From an uncultured Clostridia bacterium (GTDB taxonomy: Bacteria; Bacillota; Clostridia; Oscillospirales; Ruminococcaceae): a stretch of 7,321 nucleotides of DNA. The translations under genes and the position numbers were made by a program. The notes below the pieces were generated by a model. The model was given only the letters and a program-made list of their open reading frames with translations, was not told the DNA's origin and searched no databases. Position 1 is the first letter of the stretch; the number at the start of each line of letters is the position of its first letter. The stretch is taken from contig CALBGD010000091.1 of NCBI GenBank assembly GCA_937893735.1, positions 1-7,321 of the forward strand, read 5' to 3'. Shown here piece after piece: positions 1-5,469 of this stretch.

Positions 1-814
1 TGCTGATCTTTGCGGAAACCCCGTCAGGAAGAGCACGGGGGATATTCTCATAGAAGCCGCCGCCGGTGATGTGGCTGATGGACTTTACGGTCAGCTTGGA
101 GATAACATCCAGAACCGGCTTGACGTAGATTCTGGTAGGAGCCAGCAGAGCCTCGCCGAGGGAGGTTCCGAGCTCAGGGTAGAATGTGCGGAGCTTCTGC
201 TCGTTTACATTGAACACCTTTCTTACAAGAGAGAATCCGTTGGAGTGTACGCCGCTGGAAGCAATACCGATAATAGCGTCGCCGGGCTTTACGGAGGTGG
301 GGTCGAGGATCTTTGACTTGTCAACGATGCCGGTGCTGTAACCTGCGATGTCGTATTCATCGTCAGGCATCATGCCGGGGTGTTCTGCGGTCTCGCCGCC
401 GACAAGCGCGCAGCCAGCCATAACGCAGCCGTCAGCTACGCCCTTAACGATCTCAGCGACCTTCTCAGGAACTACCTTGCCGATGGCGATGTAGTCGAGG
501 AAGAACAGGGGCTTTGCGCCACAGCAGATTATGTCGTTAACGCACATTGCAACCGCGTCGATACCGATGGTGTCGTGCTTGTCCATCAGCATTGCAAGCT
601 TGAGCTTGGTGCCGACGCCGTCGGTGCCGCTTACGAGAACAGGCTCGTTCATGCCGGTGAGGTCAGGCATGAACAGACCACCGAAGCCTCCGATGCCGGA
701 AATGCAGCCGGGGGTGTTGGTTCTCGCAACGTGCTCCTTCATAAGACGAACGGATTCATAGCCTGCGGTCACGTCAACGCCCGCAGCCTTGTAGCTTTCG
801 CTGTAACTTTTCAT
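1..814 (-). CDS. purM: Phosphoribosylformylglycinamidine cyclo-ligase (AIR synthetase), C-terminus cut by window edge
   Basis: PurM converts FGAM plus ATP to aminoimidazole ribonucleotide (AIR), the fifth step of purine synthesis, in the cytoplasm. The 271 residues visible read as an unbroken PurM: DGVGTK at 65-70 (ATP/metal-binding loop region), CVNDI at 91-95, [11 protein letters not shown] at 139-149, [11 protein letters not shown] at 186-196 and [13 protein letters not shown] at 248-260. PurM proteins are usually about 340 to 350 residues, so roughly 70 to 80 C-terminal residues lie beyond base 1. The start is the ATG at 814-812, preceded by AGAAAGGA (822-829) seven bases upstream. It follows purF after an 81-base gap and is the last gene of the purine operon visible here. 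I see no frameshift or missing motif. The family assignment is secure. Confidence 0.97.
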   Translation of the reverse strand, partial: MKSYSESYKAAGVDVTAGYESVRLMKEHVARTNTPGCISGIGGFGGLFMPDLTGMNEPVLVSGTDGVGTKLKLAMLMDKHDTIGIDAVAMCVNDIICCGAKPLFFLDYIAIGKVVPEKVAEIVKGVADGCVMAGCALVGGETAEHPGMMPDDEYDIAGYSTGIVDKSKILDPTSVKPGDAIIGIASSGVHSNGFSLVRKVFNVNEQKLRTFYPELGTSLGEALLAPTRIYVKPVLDVISKLTVKSISHITGGGFYENIPRALPDGVSAKIS

Positions 815-835
815 TTTTCTGTCCTTTCTTAAGGA

Positions 836-890
836 GCGCCGCACTGAACGGAGCAGCCTTAATTGTATTTGTCAGCCCTCCGAACGGCGC
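836..890 (-). repeat. Imperfect stem-loop in the purF-purM gap
   Basis: The gap between purF and purM holds two nested pairs of complementary arms: gcgccg (836-841) with cggcgc (885-890), and cggag (849-853) with ctccg (878-882). They are separated by an asymmetric internal loop of 7 and 2 bases, and the AT-rich centre is at 857-877. The outer arm ends only 7 bases before the purM Shine-Dalgarno sequence. No U-tract follows on the coding strand, so it is not an intrinsic terminator. It could influence mRNA processing or purM translation, or could be chance in a GC-rich gap. Confidence 0.4.
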
Positions 891-895
891 GCGGC

Positions 896-2320
896 TCATT
901 CGTCGAACTTCATTTCAAACTTGTCCTTGGGAATCTCCTTCGGAACCTCTATCGGGTACTTTCCGGTGAAGCAGCCGGTGCAGAAGCCGCAGCCGGCGTT
1001 CTCAGCGATTTTGGTAACGCTGTCCGTGCTGAGGAATCCGAGGGAATCCACGCCGATTATCTGCGCGATCTCTCCGACGGTGTGCTTGTTCGCGATAAGG
1101 TTCTCCTTGCTGTCGATGTCAGTTCCGAAGAAGCACTCGCTTACAAAAGGCGGGGAGGATATTCTCATGTGTATCTCAGTAGCTCCCGCATGGCGGAGCA
1201 GCTTGACGACCTTCGCCGAGGTGGTTCCTCTTACGATACTGTCGTCTATGAGGACAACGCGCTTGCCCTTTACCGTTTCGCTGACCGCGTTCAGTTTTAT
1301 CTTGACGGAATTCTCGCGCATTCCCTGAGTGGGCTGAATGAATGTTCTGCCGATGTAGCGGTTCTTCACGAAGCCAACGCCGTAGGGAATACCGCTCTGC
1401 TGTGCAAAGCCGAGCGCCGCGTCAAGTCCGCTGTCCGGGCAGCCGATAATGACGTCCGCCTGAACCGGGTGCTCCAGCGCAAGATAATGACCTGCACGCA
1501 GACGCGCGCGGTGAACGCTTGCCCCCTCGATGACCGAGTCGGGACGCGCAAAATAAATGAACTCAAACACGCACATGGAGCTCTTCTGACCGCAGTGGGT
1601 CTTTATGCTCTGAACGCCGTTCTCGTCGATAACGACTATCTCGCCGGGCTCGATATCCCGGACGAATTCAGCGCCTATGCTGTCGAGTGCGCAGCTCTCG
1701 GAAGCCACGACATAGCCCGCGTCGTCCGGGAGCTTACCCAGACAAAGCGGTCTGAAGCCCTGCGGGTCGCGTGCCGCAATGAGCTTTTTCGGCGACATTA
1801 TTGCAAGTGAATACGCGCCTTTTATCTTATACATCGCCTGCTCGACCGCCTCCTGAATGGAGCCTGTCGAGAGGCGCGCCTCGGTAACTGCGTAGGAAAT
1901 GACCTCGGTATCGCTCGTGCTGTGGAAAATCGCGCCTTTCAGCTCGTACTGACGGCGCAGGTCGAGCGCATTGATAAGGTTTCCGTTGTGGGCGATGGCG
2001 AGCGCACCCTTTACATGGCGCACCGTCATGGGCTGGCAGTTTGCTGTGTTCACATTTCCGGTGGTGGAGTAGCGCACATGACCGACGGCTATCCTGCCCT
2101 TTCCGAATTCAGAGAGGACCCGTTCGCTGAACACCTCGTTCACCAGACCAAGCCCCTTGTGGGTCTTGAAAACCCCGCGGTCGTTAACGACGATCCCGCA
2201 GCTCTCCTGACCCCTGTGCTGAAGCGCATACAGCCCGAAATAAGCGGAGTGCGCCACATCGGACGGCGTATTGCAGTAAATGCCGAATACACCGCATTCC
2301 TCGTGGATATTACCTGACAA
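896..2320 (-). CDS. purF: Amidophosphoribosyltransferase (glutamine PRPP amidotransferase), intact, TTG start
   Basis: PurF carries out the first committed step of purine synthesis, PRPP plus glutamine to phosphoribosylamine. The 474 residues match the usual length of the iron-sulfur type known from Bacillus subtilis. An 8-residue propeptide precedes Cys9 (CGVFG), the N-terminal nucleophile exposed by self-processing. The glutaminase domain shows HRGQES at 35-40, RYSTTG at 83-88, HNGNL at 111-115 and STSDTEV at 134-140. The phosphoribosyltransferase domain shows GCPDSG at 293-298, the flexible-loop region KNRYIGRTF at 319-327 and the PRPP motif VVLIDDSIVRGTT at 355-367. Cluster ligands are Cys250, Cys396, Cys447 and Cys450. 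The start must be TTG at 2320-2318: the upstream frame closes with TGA only two codons earlier, and no other start precedes Cys9. It sits 6 bases after the divergent paralog, in the same frame. Confidence 0.98.
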   Translation of the reverse strand: MSGNIHEECGVFGIYCNTPSDVAHSAYFGLYALQHRGQESCGIVVNDRGVFKTHKGLGLVNEVFSERVLSEFGKGRIAVGHVRYSTTGNVNTANCQPMTVRHVKGALAIAHNGNLINALDLRRQYELKGAIFHSTSDTEVISYAVTEARLSTGSIQEAVEQAMYKIKGAYSLAIMSPKKLIAARDPQGFRPLCLGKLPDDAGYVVASESCALDSIGAEFVRDIEPGEIVVIDENGVQSIKTHCGQKSSMCVFEFIYFARPDSVIEGASVHRARLRAGHYLALEHPVQADVIIGCPDSGLDAALGFAQQSGIPYGVGFVKNRYIGRTFIQPTQGMRENSVKIKLNAVSETVKGKRVVLIDDSIVRGTTSAKVVKLLRHAGATEIHMRISSPPFVSECFFGTDIDSKENLIANKHTVGEIAQIIGVDSLGFLSTDSVTKIAENAGCGFCTGCFTGKYPIEVPKEIPKDKFEMKFDE

Positions 2321-2326
2321 AGTATA

Positions 2327-3751
2327 TCATTCCTTTCCGTTCCAGCAGTAGCTGCAAAGCCCGCTTTCAGGAAGTCCGACAGCCTTCACCGTGCCCTCGA
2401 GGGACTGGAATTCAAGCGATGTGAGCTTCAGACGCTTGCATATCTCGGCTCTGAGCCGCTTGCCGCGCTCTGTGTTTGTATCGCTGTATTCCGCGATGTA
2501 CTTCACGCCCTCTTCACCCTCGAATTCATGGATAATGCGGCGTGCGATGAGGTCAAGCTCTGATGTGCTTCTGGAGAAGTTCAGATACTTGCAGCCGTAC
2601 ATGATAGGCGGACAGGCGGAACGCATATGTACCTCCTTGGCGCCGTTCGCGTACAGGAACTCCACGGTCTCGCGGAGCTGCGTACCTCTGACGATGCTGT
2701 CGTCAACGAACAGGAGCTTTTTCCCCTCGATAAGCTCGTGGACGGGGATAAGCTTCATCTTTGCAACCTTGTTTCTCATGGACTGGCTCTGCGGCATGAA
2801 GCTGCGGGGCCATGTGGGGGTATACTTTATAAAAGGACGCGCGAACGGGATACCGCTCCTGTTTGCGTAGCCTATCGCATGGGGAACGCCGGAATCAGGT
2901 ACGCCGCATATAAAATCAACGTCCGGAAGAGTTCCGTTGTTGATGTCGTGCTCAGCCATTATCTCGCCGTTTCTTGTTCGCATGGTCTCAACGGTCACGC
3001 CCTCGTAAACGGAGTTGGGATAGCCGTAGTACGTCCACAGGAACGTGCATATCTTGAGATCTTTCTGGCAGCCCTCGCGGAGCACCTCGGCGCGCTTGGA
3101 CGTTATCTTCACGATCTCGCCGGGAAGCATTTCACGGTAGATCTCATAGCCTAGCTTCTGGAAGGCGAAGCTCTCGAAAGATACGCAGTAGCCGTCGTCG
3201 CGTCTGCCGATGATTATAGGCAGTCTGCCGTTCTTGTCGCGGGCGGCGATAATGCCGTCCTCTGTGAGTATCAGCAGGGAAACGGTGCCCTCGATACGCT
3301 CCATGGCGTAGTGAATGCCGTCTTCCAGAGTGTCCTTCTGCGCGATGAGTGCGCCGATAAGCGTTGAGGAGTTCACCTTTCCGCTGCTCATTGCCTCGTA
3401 GCTGGAATTCGTGCTCTCAAGGAGCTCATCGCAGAGCTCGTCCGCGTTATTGATTATGCCGATGTTGCACACCGCATAGGTTCCCAGCCTTGATTTCAGC
3501 AGGAGGGGCTGCGGGTCGGTGTCGCTTATGCTGCCGATGCAGAGGTTGCCCTCCATATTCTCAACGTCGTTCTCGAACTTTGTTCTGAACGGGGAGTTCT
3601 CAATGCTGTGAATGCTCCTCTGGAATCCCTTTTCGGGGGAGTACGCGGTCATGCCGCCTCTTCTTGTTCCAAGGTGCGAATGGTAGTCGGTGCCGAAGAA
3701 TACGTCGCTTATGCAGCTATGTTCAGTTGCTGCTCCGAAAAAACCGCCCAT
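2327..3751 (-). CDS. Divergent PurF paralog with degraded glutaminase domain
   Basis: This 474-residue protein has the two-domain layout of PurF and would normally be annotated as amidophosphoribosyltransferase. It starts MGGFFG, aligned to the CGVFG of PurF, so the nucleophile cysteine is replaced by Gly or Met. An in-frame TAA nine bases upstream rules out a longer N-terminus. Other glutaminase residues are lost too: RYSTTG becomes SISDTD (74-79), HNGNL becomes NIGII (96-100), and the STSDTEV aspartate is absent near 127-131. The transferase half is kept: GVPDSG at 283-288 and the PRPP motif LLFVDDSIVRGTQ at 346-358. The flexible-loop residues after Lys309 differ. All four cluster cysteines remain (235, 387, 466, 469). 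From memory, similar MGGFFG proteins occur in other Clostridia and in Bacteroides, so this looks like a maintained family rather than decay. Possible roles are an ammonia-using enzyme, a regulatory partner of PurF, or another PRPP-dependent reaction. Function is not established. Confidence 0.85.
   Translation of the reverse strand: MGGFFGAATEHSCISDVFFGTDYHSHLGTRRGGMTAYSPEKGFQRSIHSIENSPFRTKFENDVENMEGNLCIGSISDTDPQPLLLKSRLGTYAVCNIGIINNADELCDELLESTNSSYEAMSSGKVNSSTLIGALIAQKDTLEDGIHYAMERIEGTVSLLILTEDGIIAARDKNGRLPIIIGRRDDGYCVSFESFAFQKLGYEIYREMLPGEIVKITSKRAEVLREGCQKDLKICTFLWTYYGYPNSVYEGVTVETMRTRNGEIMAEHDINNGTLPDVDFICGVPDSGVPHAIGYANRSGIPFARPFIKYTPTWPRSFMPQSQSMRNKVAKMKLIPVHELIEGKKLLFVDDSIVRGTQLRETVEFLYANGAKEVHMRSACPPIMYGCKYLNFSRSTSELDLIARRIIHEFEGEEGVKYIAEYSDTNTERGKRLRAEICKRLKLTSLEFQSLEGTVKAVGLPESGLCSYCWNGKE
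2331..2338 (-). promoter_or_regulatory. Ribosome binding site of purF, embedded in the end of the upstream gene
   Basis: The coding strand reads GGAAAGGA ten bases before the TTG start of purF. These bases are also the final Gly-Lys-Glu codons of the upstream paralog, so the paralog ribosome clears the site immediately before purF initiation. An ATG at 2330-2328 overlaps the paralog stop but is out of frame with purF and meets TAA after six codons. The site therefore decides in favour of the TTG start. Confidence 0.75.
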
Positions 3752-3791
3752 ATAAAGTTATACCGCCTTTTCTCTGTCTGTACCAACTAAG

Positions 3792-3816
3792 CCGGGGCAG
3801 GGAAGCCCTGCTCCGG
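3792..3816 (-). repeat. GC-rich stem-loop in the purC-paralog gap
   Basis: The 104-base gap between purC and the PurF paralog contains an almost perfect hairpin. The arms are 3806-3816 and 3792-3802, with a three-base loop at 3803-3805. Ten of eleven positions pair on the transcribed strand, with one A-C mismatch at 3812/3796. The sequence after the stem on the coding strand is CTTAGTTGG, not a U-tract, so it is not a good intrinsic terminator. It may mark an RNA processing or stability site that sets different levels for purE-purC and the downstream genes. Confidence 0.6.
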
Positions 3817-3855
3817 ATAGCTGAATGATATCCCGTTACCTTGTGGCTCGGCTGA

Positions 3856-4572
3856 TTACTTGCCGAAAATTCTGCGCATGATCTCCTGATATGCGTCCTC
3901 AACGCCGCCCATATCTCTGCGGAATCTGTCCTTGTCGAGCTTCTCATGGGTCGTGGAATCCCAGAAGCGGCAGGTATCCGGAGAGATCTCGTCAGCGAGG
4001 ATTATCTGACCGTGGAAGCGGCCGAACTCGATCTTGAAGTCGATAAGGTCGATGTTGAGCTTCTTGAAGTATTCAAGCATGAACTTGTTTACAGCGAAAG
4101 CGTACTTGGAGATAGTGTCGATCTCCTCCTGAGTAGCAAGACCCAGACCGAGTGCGTAGTAGCTGTTGATGAACGGGTCGCCGAGCTCGTCGTTCTTGTA
4201 GCTGAACTCGAGAGTCGGAGTCTTGAGGGGAGTGCCTTCCTCAATGCCGAGCTTCTTGGAGAAGCTGCCTGCTGCAACGTTTCTTACGATAACTTCCAGC
4301 GGAACGATCTCGACCTTCTTTACGACTGTCTCGCGGTCGTTTATCTCTTCGACAAGGTGGGTAGGAATGCCCTCCTTTTCGAGCAGACCGAACATATAGT
4401 TGGTCATCTTGTTGTTGATAACGCCCTTGCCGTGGATCTGACCCTTCTTCAGACCGTTGAACGCGGTAGCGTCGTCCTTGTAGGAAACGATAACGTAGTC
4501 AGGGTTTTCTGCGCAGGCGAAAACCTTCTTTGCCTTGCCCTCGTAAAGCTGTTCTGCCTTTGTGTAGCTCAT
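3856..4572 (-). CDS. purC: Phosphoribosylaminoimidazole-succinocarboxamide synthase (SAICAR synthetase)
   Basis: PurC joins CAIR and aspartate with ATP to give SAICAR, directly after the PurE step. The 238 residues fit the usual bacterial length. Visible motifs are [10 protein letters not shown] at 9-18 (ATP-binding strand-turn), [13 protein letters not shown] at 91-103 (first family signature), FKIEFGR at 179-185 and [13 protein letters not shown] at 193-205 (second signature with acidic metal and substrate residues). The ATG at 4572-4570 has a strong AAAGGAG at 4581-4587, eight bases upstream. It follows purE after 56 bases, as in many Firmicutes operons. Nothing is missing or broken. Confidence 0.98.
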   Translation of the reverse strand: MSYTKAEQLYEGKAKKVFACAENPDYVIVSYKDDATAFNGLKKGQIHGKGVINNKMTNYMFGLLEKEGIPTHLVEEINDRETVVKKVEIVPLEVIVRNVAAGSFSKKLGIEEGTPLKTPTLEFSYKNDELGDPFINSYYALGLGLATQEEIDTISKYAFAVNKFMLEYFKKLNIDLIDFKIEFGRFHGQIILADEISPDTCRFWDSTTHEKLDKDRFRRDMGGVEDAYQEIMRRIFGK

Positions 4573-4606
4573 TGTAATATCTCCTTTATCGTATGTGTGT
4601 ATTTAT

Positions 4607-4620
4607 CCTGCCGAGGCAGG
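4607..4620 (-). repeat. Short GC-rich hairpin in the purE-purC gap
   Basis: The palindrome has arms cctgcc (4607-4612) and ggcagg (4615-4620) and can fold as five pairs with a four-base loop, or six with two. It starts 8 bases after the purE stop. The bases after it on the coding strand are ATAAATACAC, with no U-tract, so termination is unlikely. It shares a CCTGC/GCAGG core with the hairpin after purC, which suggests a related mRNA processing or stability role, but the core is short. Confidence 0.5.
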
Positions 4621-4628
4621 TTTGTGAC

Positions 4629-5135
4629 TTAGATTTCCTTTGCCGTTTCCTGCATTTTAGCGTCAGCGGCGAGGTTCTTCTCGTTCTGCTTTTTCTTAAA
4701 AGCGAGGAGCTTGTCCGCAATTTCAGCGTCGGAAACGCTGAGTATCTCGGCTGCGAGGTAGCCTGCGTTAGCGGCTGCGTCGATACCGACTGTTGCGACC
4801 GGGACCCCCGGAGGCATCATAACGGAGCTGAGAAGCGCGTCAACGCCCTCCAGCGCCTTTGCCTTGACGGGAATAGCGATCACCGGCAGGGTAGTGTTTC
4901 CTGCGACAGCGCCTGCGAGGTGAGCGGCCATTCCAGCCGCCGCGATGATAACGCCGAAGCCGTTTGCGCGTGCGTTCTGCGCGAATTCAGCGACCTCCTT
5001 CGGGGAACGGTGAGCGGAAAGCACTCTCATCTCGAACGGAATACCGAACTCCTTGAGAGCCTCGGCAGCCTTGCGGACTACCGGGAAATCGCTGTCGCTG
5101 CCCATAACAATGCCGACTTTTTTAGTTTCTAACAT
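4629..5135 (-). CDS. purE: N5-carboxyaminoimidazole ribonucleotide mutase (PurE, class I type)
   Basis: PurE produces CAIR, the substrate of PurC. The 168-residue sequence carries the family landmarks: MGSDSD at 11-16 (phosphate/substrate loop), SAHRSP at 39-44-region with the catalytic-type His42, AAAGMAAHLAG at 65-75, and MMPPGVPVAT at 106-115. The usual length is about 160 to 170. The C-terminal 25 residues are charged and variable. The sequence resembles class I, which rearranges N5-CAIR made by PurK; no purK is in the window, so the CO2-dependent class II reaction cannot be excluded from sequence alone. The ATG at 5135-5133 has AGGAAG at 5141-5146, five bases upstream. It is the first gene of the operon and lies directly behind an attenuator-like leader. 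Confidence 0.97.
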   Translation of the reverse strand: MLETKKVGIVMGSDSDFPVVRKAAEALKEFGIPFEMRVLSAHRSPKEVAEFAQNARANGFGVIIAAAGMAAHLAGAVAGNTTLPVIAIPVKAKALEGVDALLSSVMMPPGVPVATVGIDAAANAGYLAAEILSVSDAEIADKLLAFKKKQNEKNLAADAKMQETAKEI

Positions 5136-5158
5136 GATATCTTCCTTTCATTTGCTTT

Positions 5159-5191
5159 AAAATAAAAATAGCTGTATGGGTAATACAGCTA
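5159..5191 (-). terminator. Intrinsic terminator (attenuator) before purE
   Basis: On the coding strand TAGCTGTAT (5191-5183) pairs perfectly with ATACAGCTA (5177-5169) around the five-base loop TACCC, and is followed at once by TTTTTATTTT. It lies only about ten bases before the purE ribosome binding site and downstream of a good promoter. It is therefore best read as a conditional terminator within the operon leader. The stem is nine pairs but only three are G-C, which suits a regulated rather than an absolute stop. Confidence 0.85.
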
Positions 5192-5196
5192 AAAAG

Positions 5197-5280
5197 TTAC
5201 AGTTGTCTAATGGTTGCAATTATTCTGTAAAAAGAAGCGGAATTATCCCCATAACAACTGATGGCAAACCTTACACCCAT
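5197..5280 (-). CDS. Candidate leader peptide, 27 codons, upstream of purE
   Basis: An ATG at 5280-5278 opens a 27-codon frame ending in TAA at 5199-5197. A Shine-Dalgarno-like AAAGGGAG stands about ten bases upstream of the ATG. The peptide begins MGVRFAISCYGD and ends ATIRQL, with three Arg, two Tyr and one Cys but no obvious run of regulatory codons. The stop codon lies five bases before the terminator stem, so a ribosome held there would cover its 5-prime arm. Codons 10-13 coincide with the possible antiterminator segment, so translation through them would disturb that pairing. This geometry matches translation-controlled attenuation. I do not recognise the peptide, and a frame this short can occur by chance. 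Confidence 0.45.
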   Translation of the reverse strand: MGVRFAISCYGDNSASFYRIIATIRQL

Positions 5281-5311
5281 TGTTTTCGCTCTCCCTTTTA
5301 CGGAATTTACT

Positions 5312-5334
5312 CCGCACCTGTGAACAGACGCAGG
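5312..5334 (-). repeat. Hairpin at the 5-prime end of the purE leader
   Basis: The transcript segment CCTGCGTCTG (5334-5325) can pair with CAGGTGCGG (5320-5312) around the loop TTCA. This gives nine pairs with one bulged T and two G-U pairs. It begins about five bases after the predicted transcription start. Such a 5-prime stem could be part of an aptamer or simply stabilise the mRNA. A competing small stem, cgga (5301-5304) with tccg (5311-5314), overlaps its 3-prime arm. Confidence 0.5.
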
Positions 5335-5345
5335 ATACTATATTT

Positions 5346-5374
5346 ATTTTACTATATTATTGCCGGAATTTCAA
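5346..5374 (-). promoter_or_regulatory. Sigma-A type promoter of the purine operon
   Basis: The coding strand shows TTGAAA (5374-5369) as a -35 box, a spacer of exactly 17 bases and TAAAAT (5351-5346) as a -10 box. Transcription would start near 5339. It is the only strong promoter-like sequence I see between the upstream gene pair and purE. The surroundings are very AT-rich, as expected. A 9-bp direct repeat, tactatatt, occurs at 5336-5344 and 5350-5358, on both sides of the -10 box. Confidence 0.8.
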
Positions 5375-5441
5375 GGGCTTTTTAAAAAATTCAACAAATT
5401 TTATCAAAAAGCTTCCGCTTTCCGGAAAAATTCCGGCAATA
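5358..5441. repeat. 14-bp perfect inverted repeat, one arm inside the promoter
   Basis: The arm tattgccggaattt at 5358-5371 is the exact reverse complement of 5428-5441, with 56 bases between. The proximal arm covers the spacer and half of the -35 box of the purE promoter. The distal arm lies about 60 bases further upstream, in the tail of the preceding transcript. The shared core TTCCGG also appears in a third copy at 5422-5427. The arrangement could be a pair of operator sites for a dimeric regulator or a long stem in read-through RNA. It does not resemble the B. subtilis PurR box as I remember it. Confidence 0.65.
5406..5427 (-). terminator. Candidate terminator of the upstream glycosidase/HD gene pair
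   Basis: After the HD-domain gene the coding strand offers TTCCG (5427-5423), the loop GAAAG and CGGAA (5417-5413), then GCTTTTT. The stem is only five pairs and competes with an overlapping one, ccggaa (5422-5427) with ttccgg (5431-5436). It is therefore a weak candidate. Its position, 43 bases after the stop codon and before the purE promoter, is what would be expected. Confidence 0.4.
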
Positions 5442-5469
5442 TCACAGCATTACCGCACGAAACGACAGC

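Larger units (their letters stand above)
5136..5339 (-). promoter_or_regulatory. Leader RNA of the purine operon, class not identified
   Basis: From the predicted transcription start near 5339 to purE there are about 200 bases of transcribed leader. Its parts, in transcription order, are a hairpin (5334-5312), a purine-rich stretch with AAAGGGAG, a 27-codon ORF (5280-5197), an intrinsic terminator (5191-5159) and the purE ribosome binding site. A possible antiterminator pairs 5242-5253 with 5175-5184: six plus four base pairs with a two-base bulge, which would destroy the terminator stem. A second stem, 5254-5260 with 5200-5206 (7 bp), encloses 47 bases. I compared it by eye with purine, PRPP/ykkC, ZTP, T-box, glycine, TPP and FMN consensus motifs and found no convincing match. 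The layout strongly suggests transcription attenuation. Confidence 0.7.

Noticed and set aside
380..832. Plus-strand frame of 150 codons opposite purM
   Set aside because: It is antisense to conserved PurM motifs with no family resemblance; a shadow frame.
863..1810. Long plus-strand open frame of 315 codons opposite purF
   Set aside because: It lies wholly antisense to the clearly real purF except for its first bases. Its translation has no recognisable domain and no good ribosome binding site. High GC at third positions readily leaves such frames open.
2321..2330. ATG overlapping the paralog stop codon as the purF start
   Set aside because: It is out of frame with purF and reaches TAA after six codons; the TTG at 2320 is in frame, with suitable spacing to the Shine-Dalgarno sequence.
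2327..3751. Cys13 of the paralog as a replacement N-terminal nucleophile after propeptide removal
   Set aside because: Alignment through the FG and RRGG landmarks places Cys13 well after the nucleophile position, in the loop matching PSDV of PurF.
3749..3785. Internal promoter before the PurF paralog (TTGGTA, 18 bases, TATAAC)
   Set aside because: Transcription would begin at or after the paralog ATG, leaving no ribosome binding site on the transcript; the match is weak.
3946..4632. Plus-strand frame of 228 codons opposite purC
   Set aside because: It mirrors purC almost end to end, and its translation shows no domain.
5136..5339. Purine riboswitch, because CCGTAAA occurs in the leader
   Set aside because: The string resembles the purine riboswitch P3 loop, but the TTTCTACC junction and the paired flanks that must accompany it are absent.
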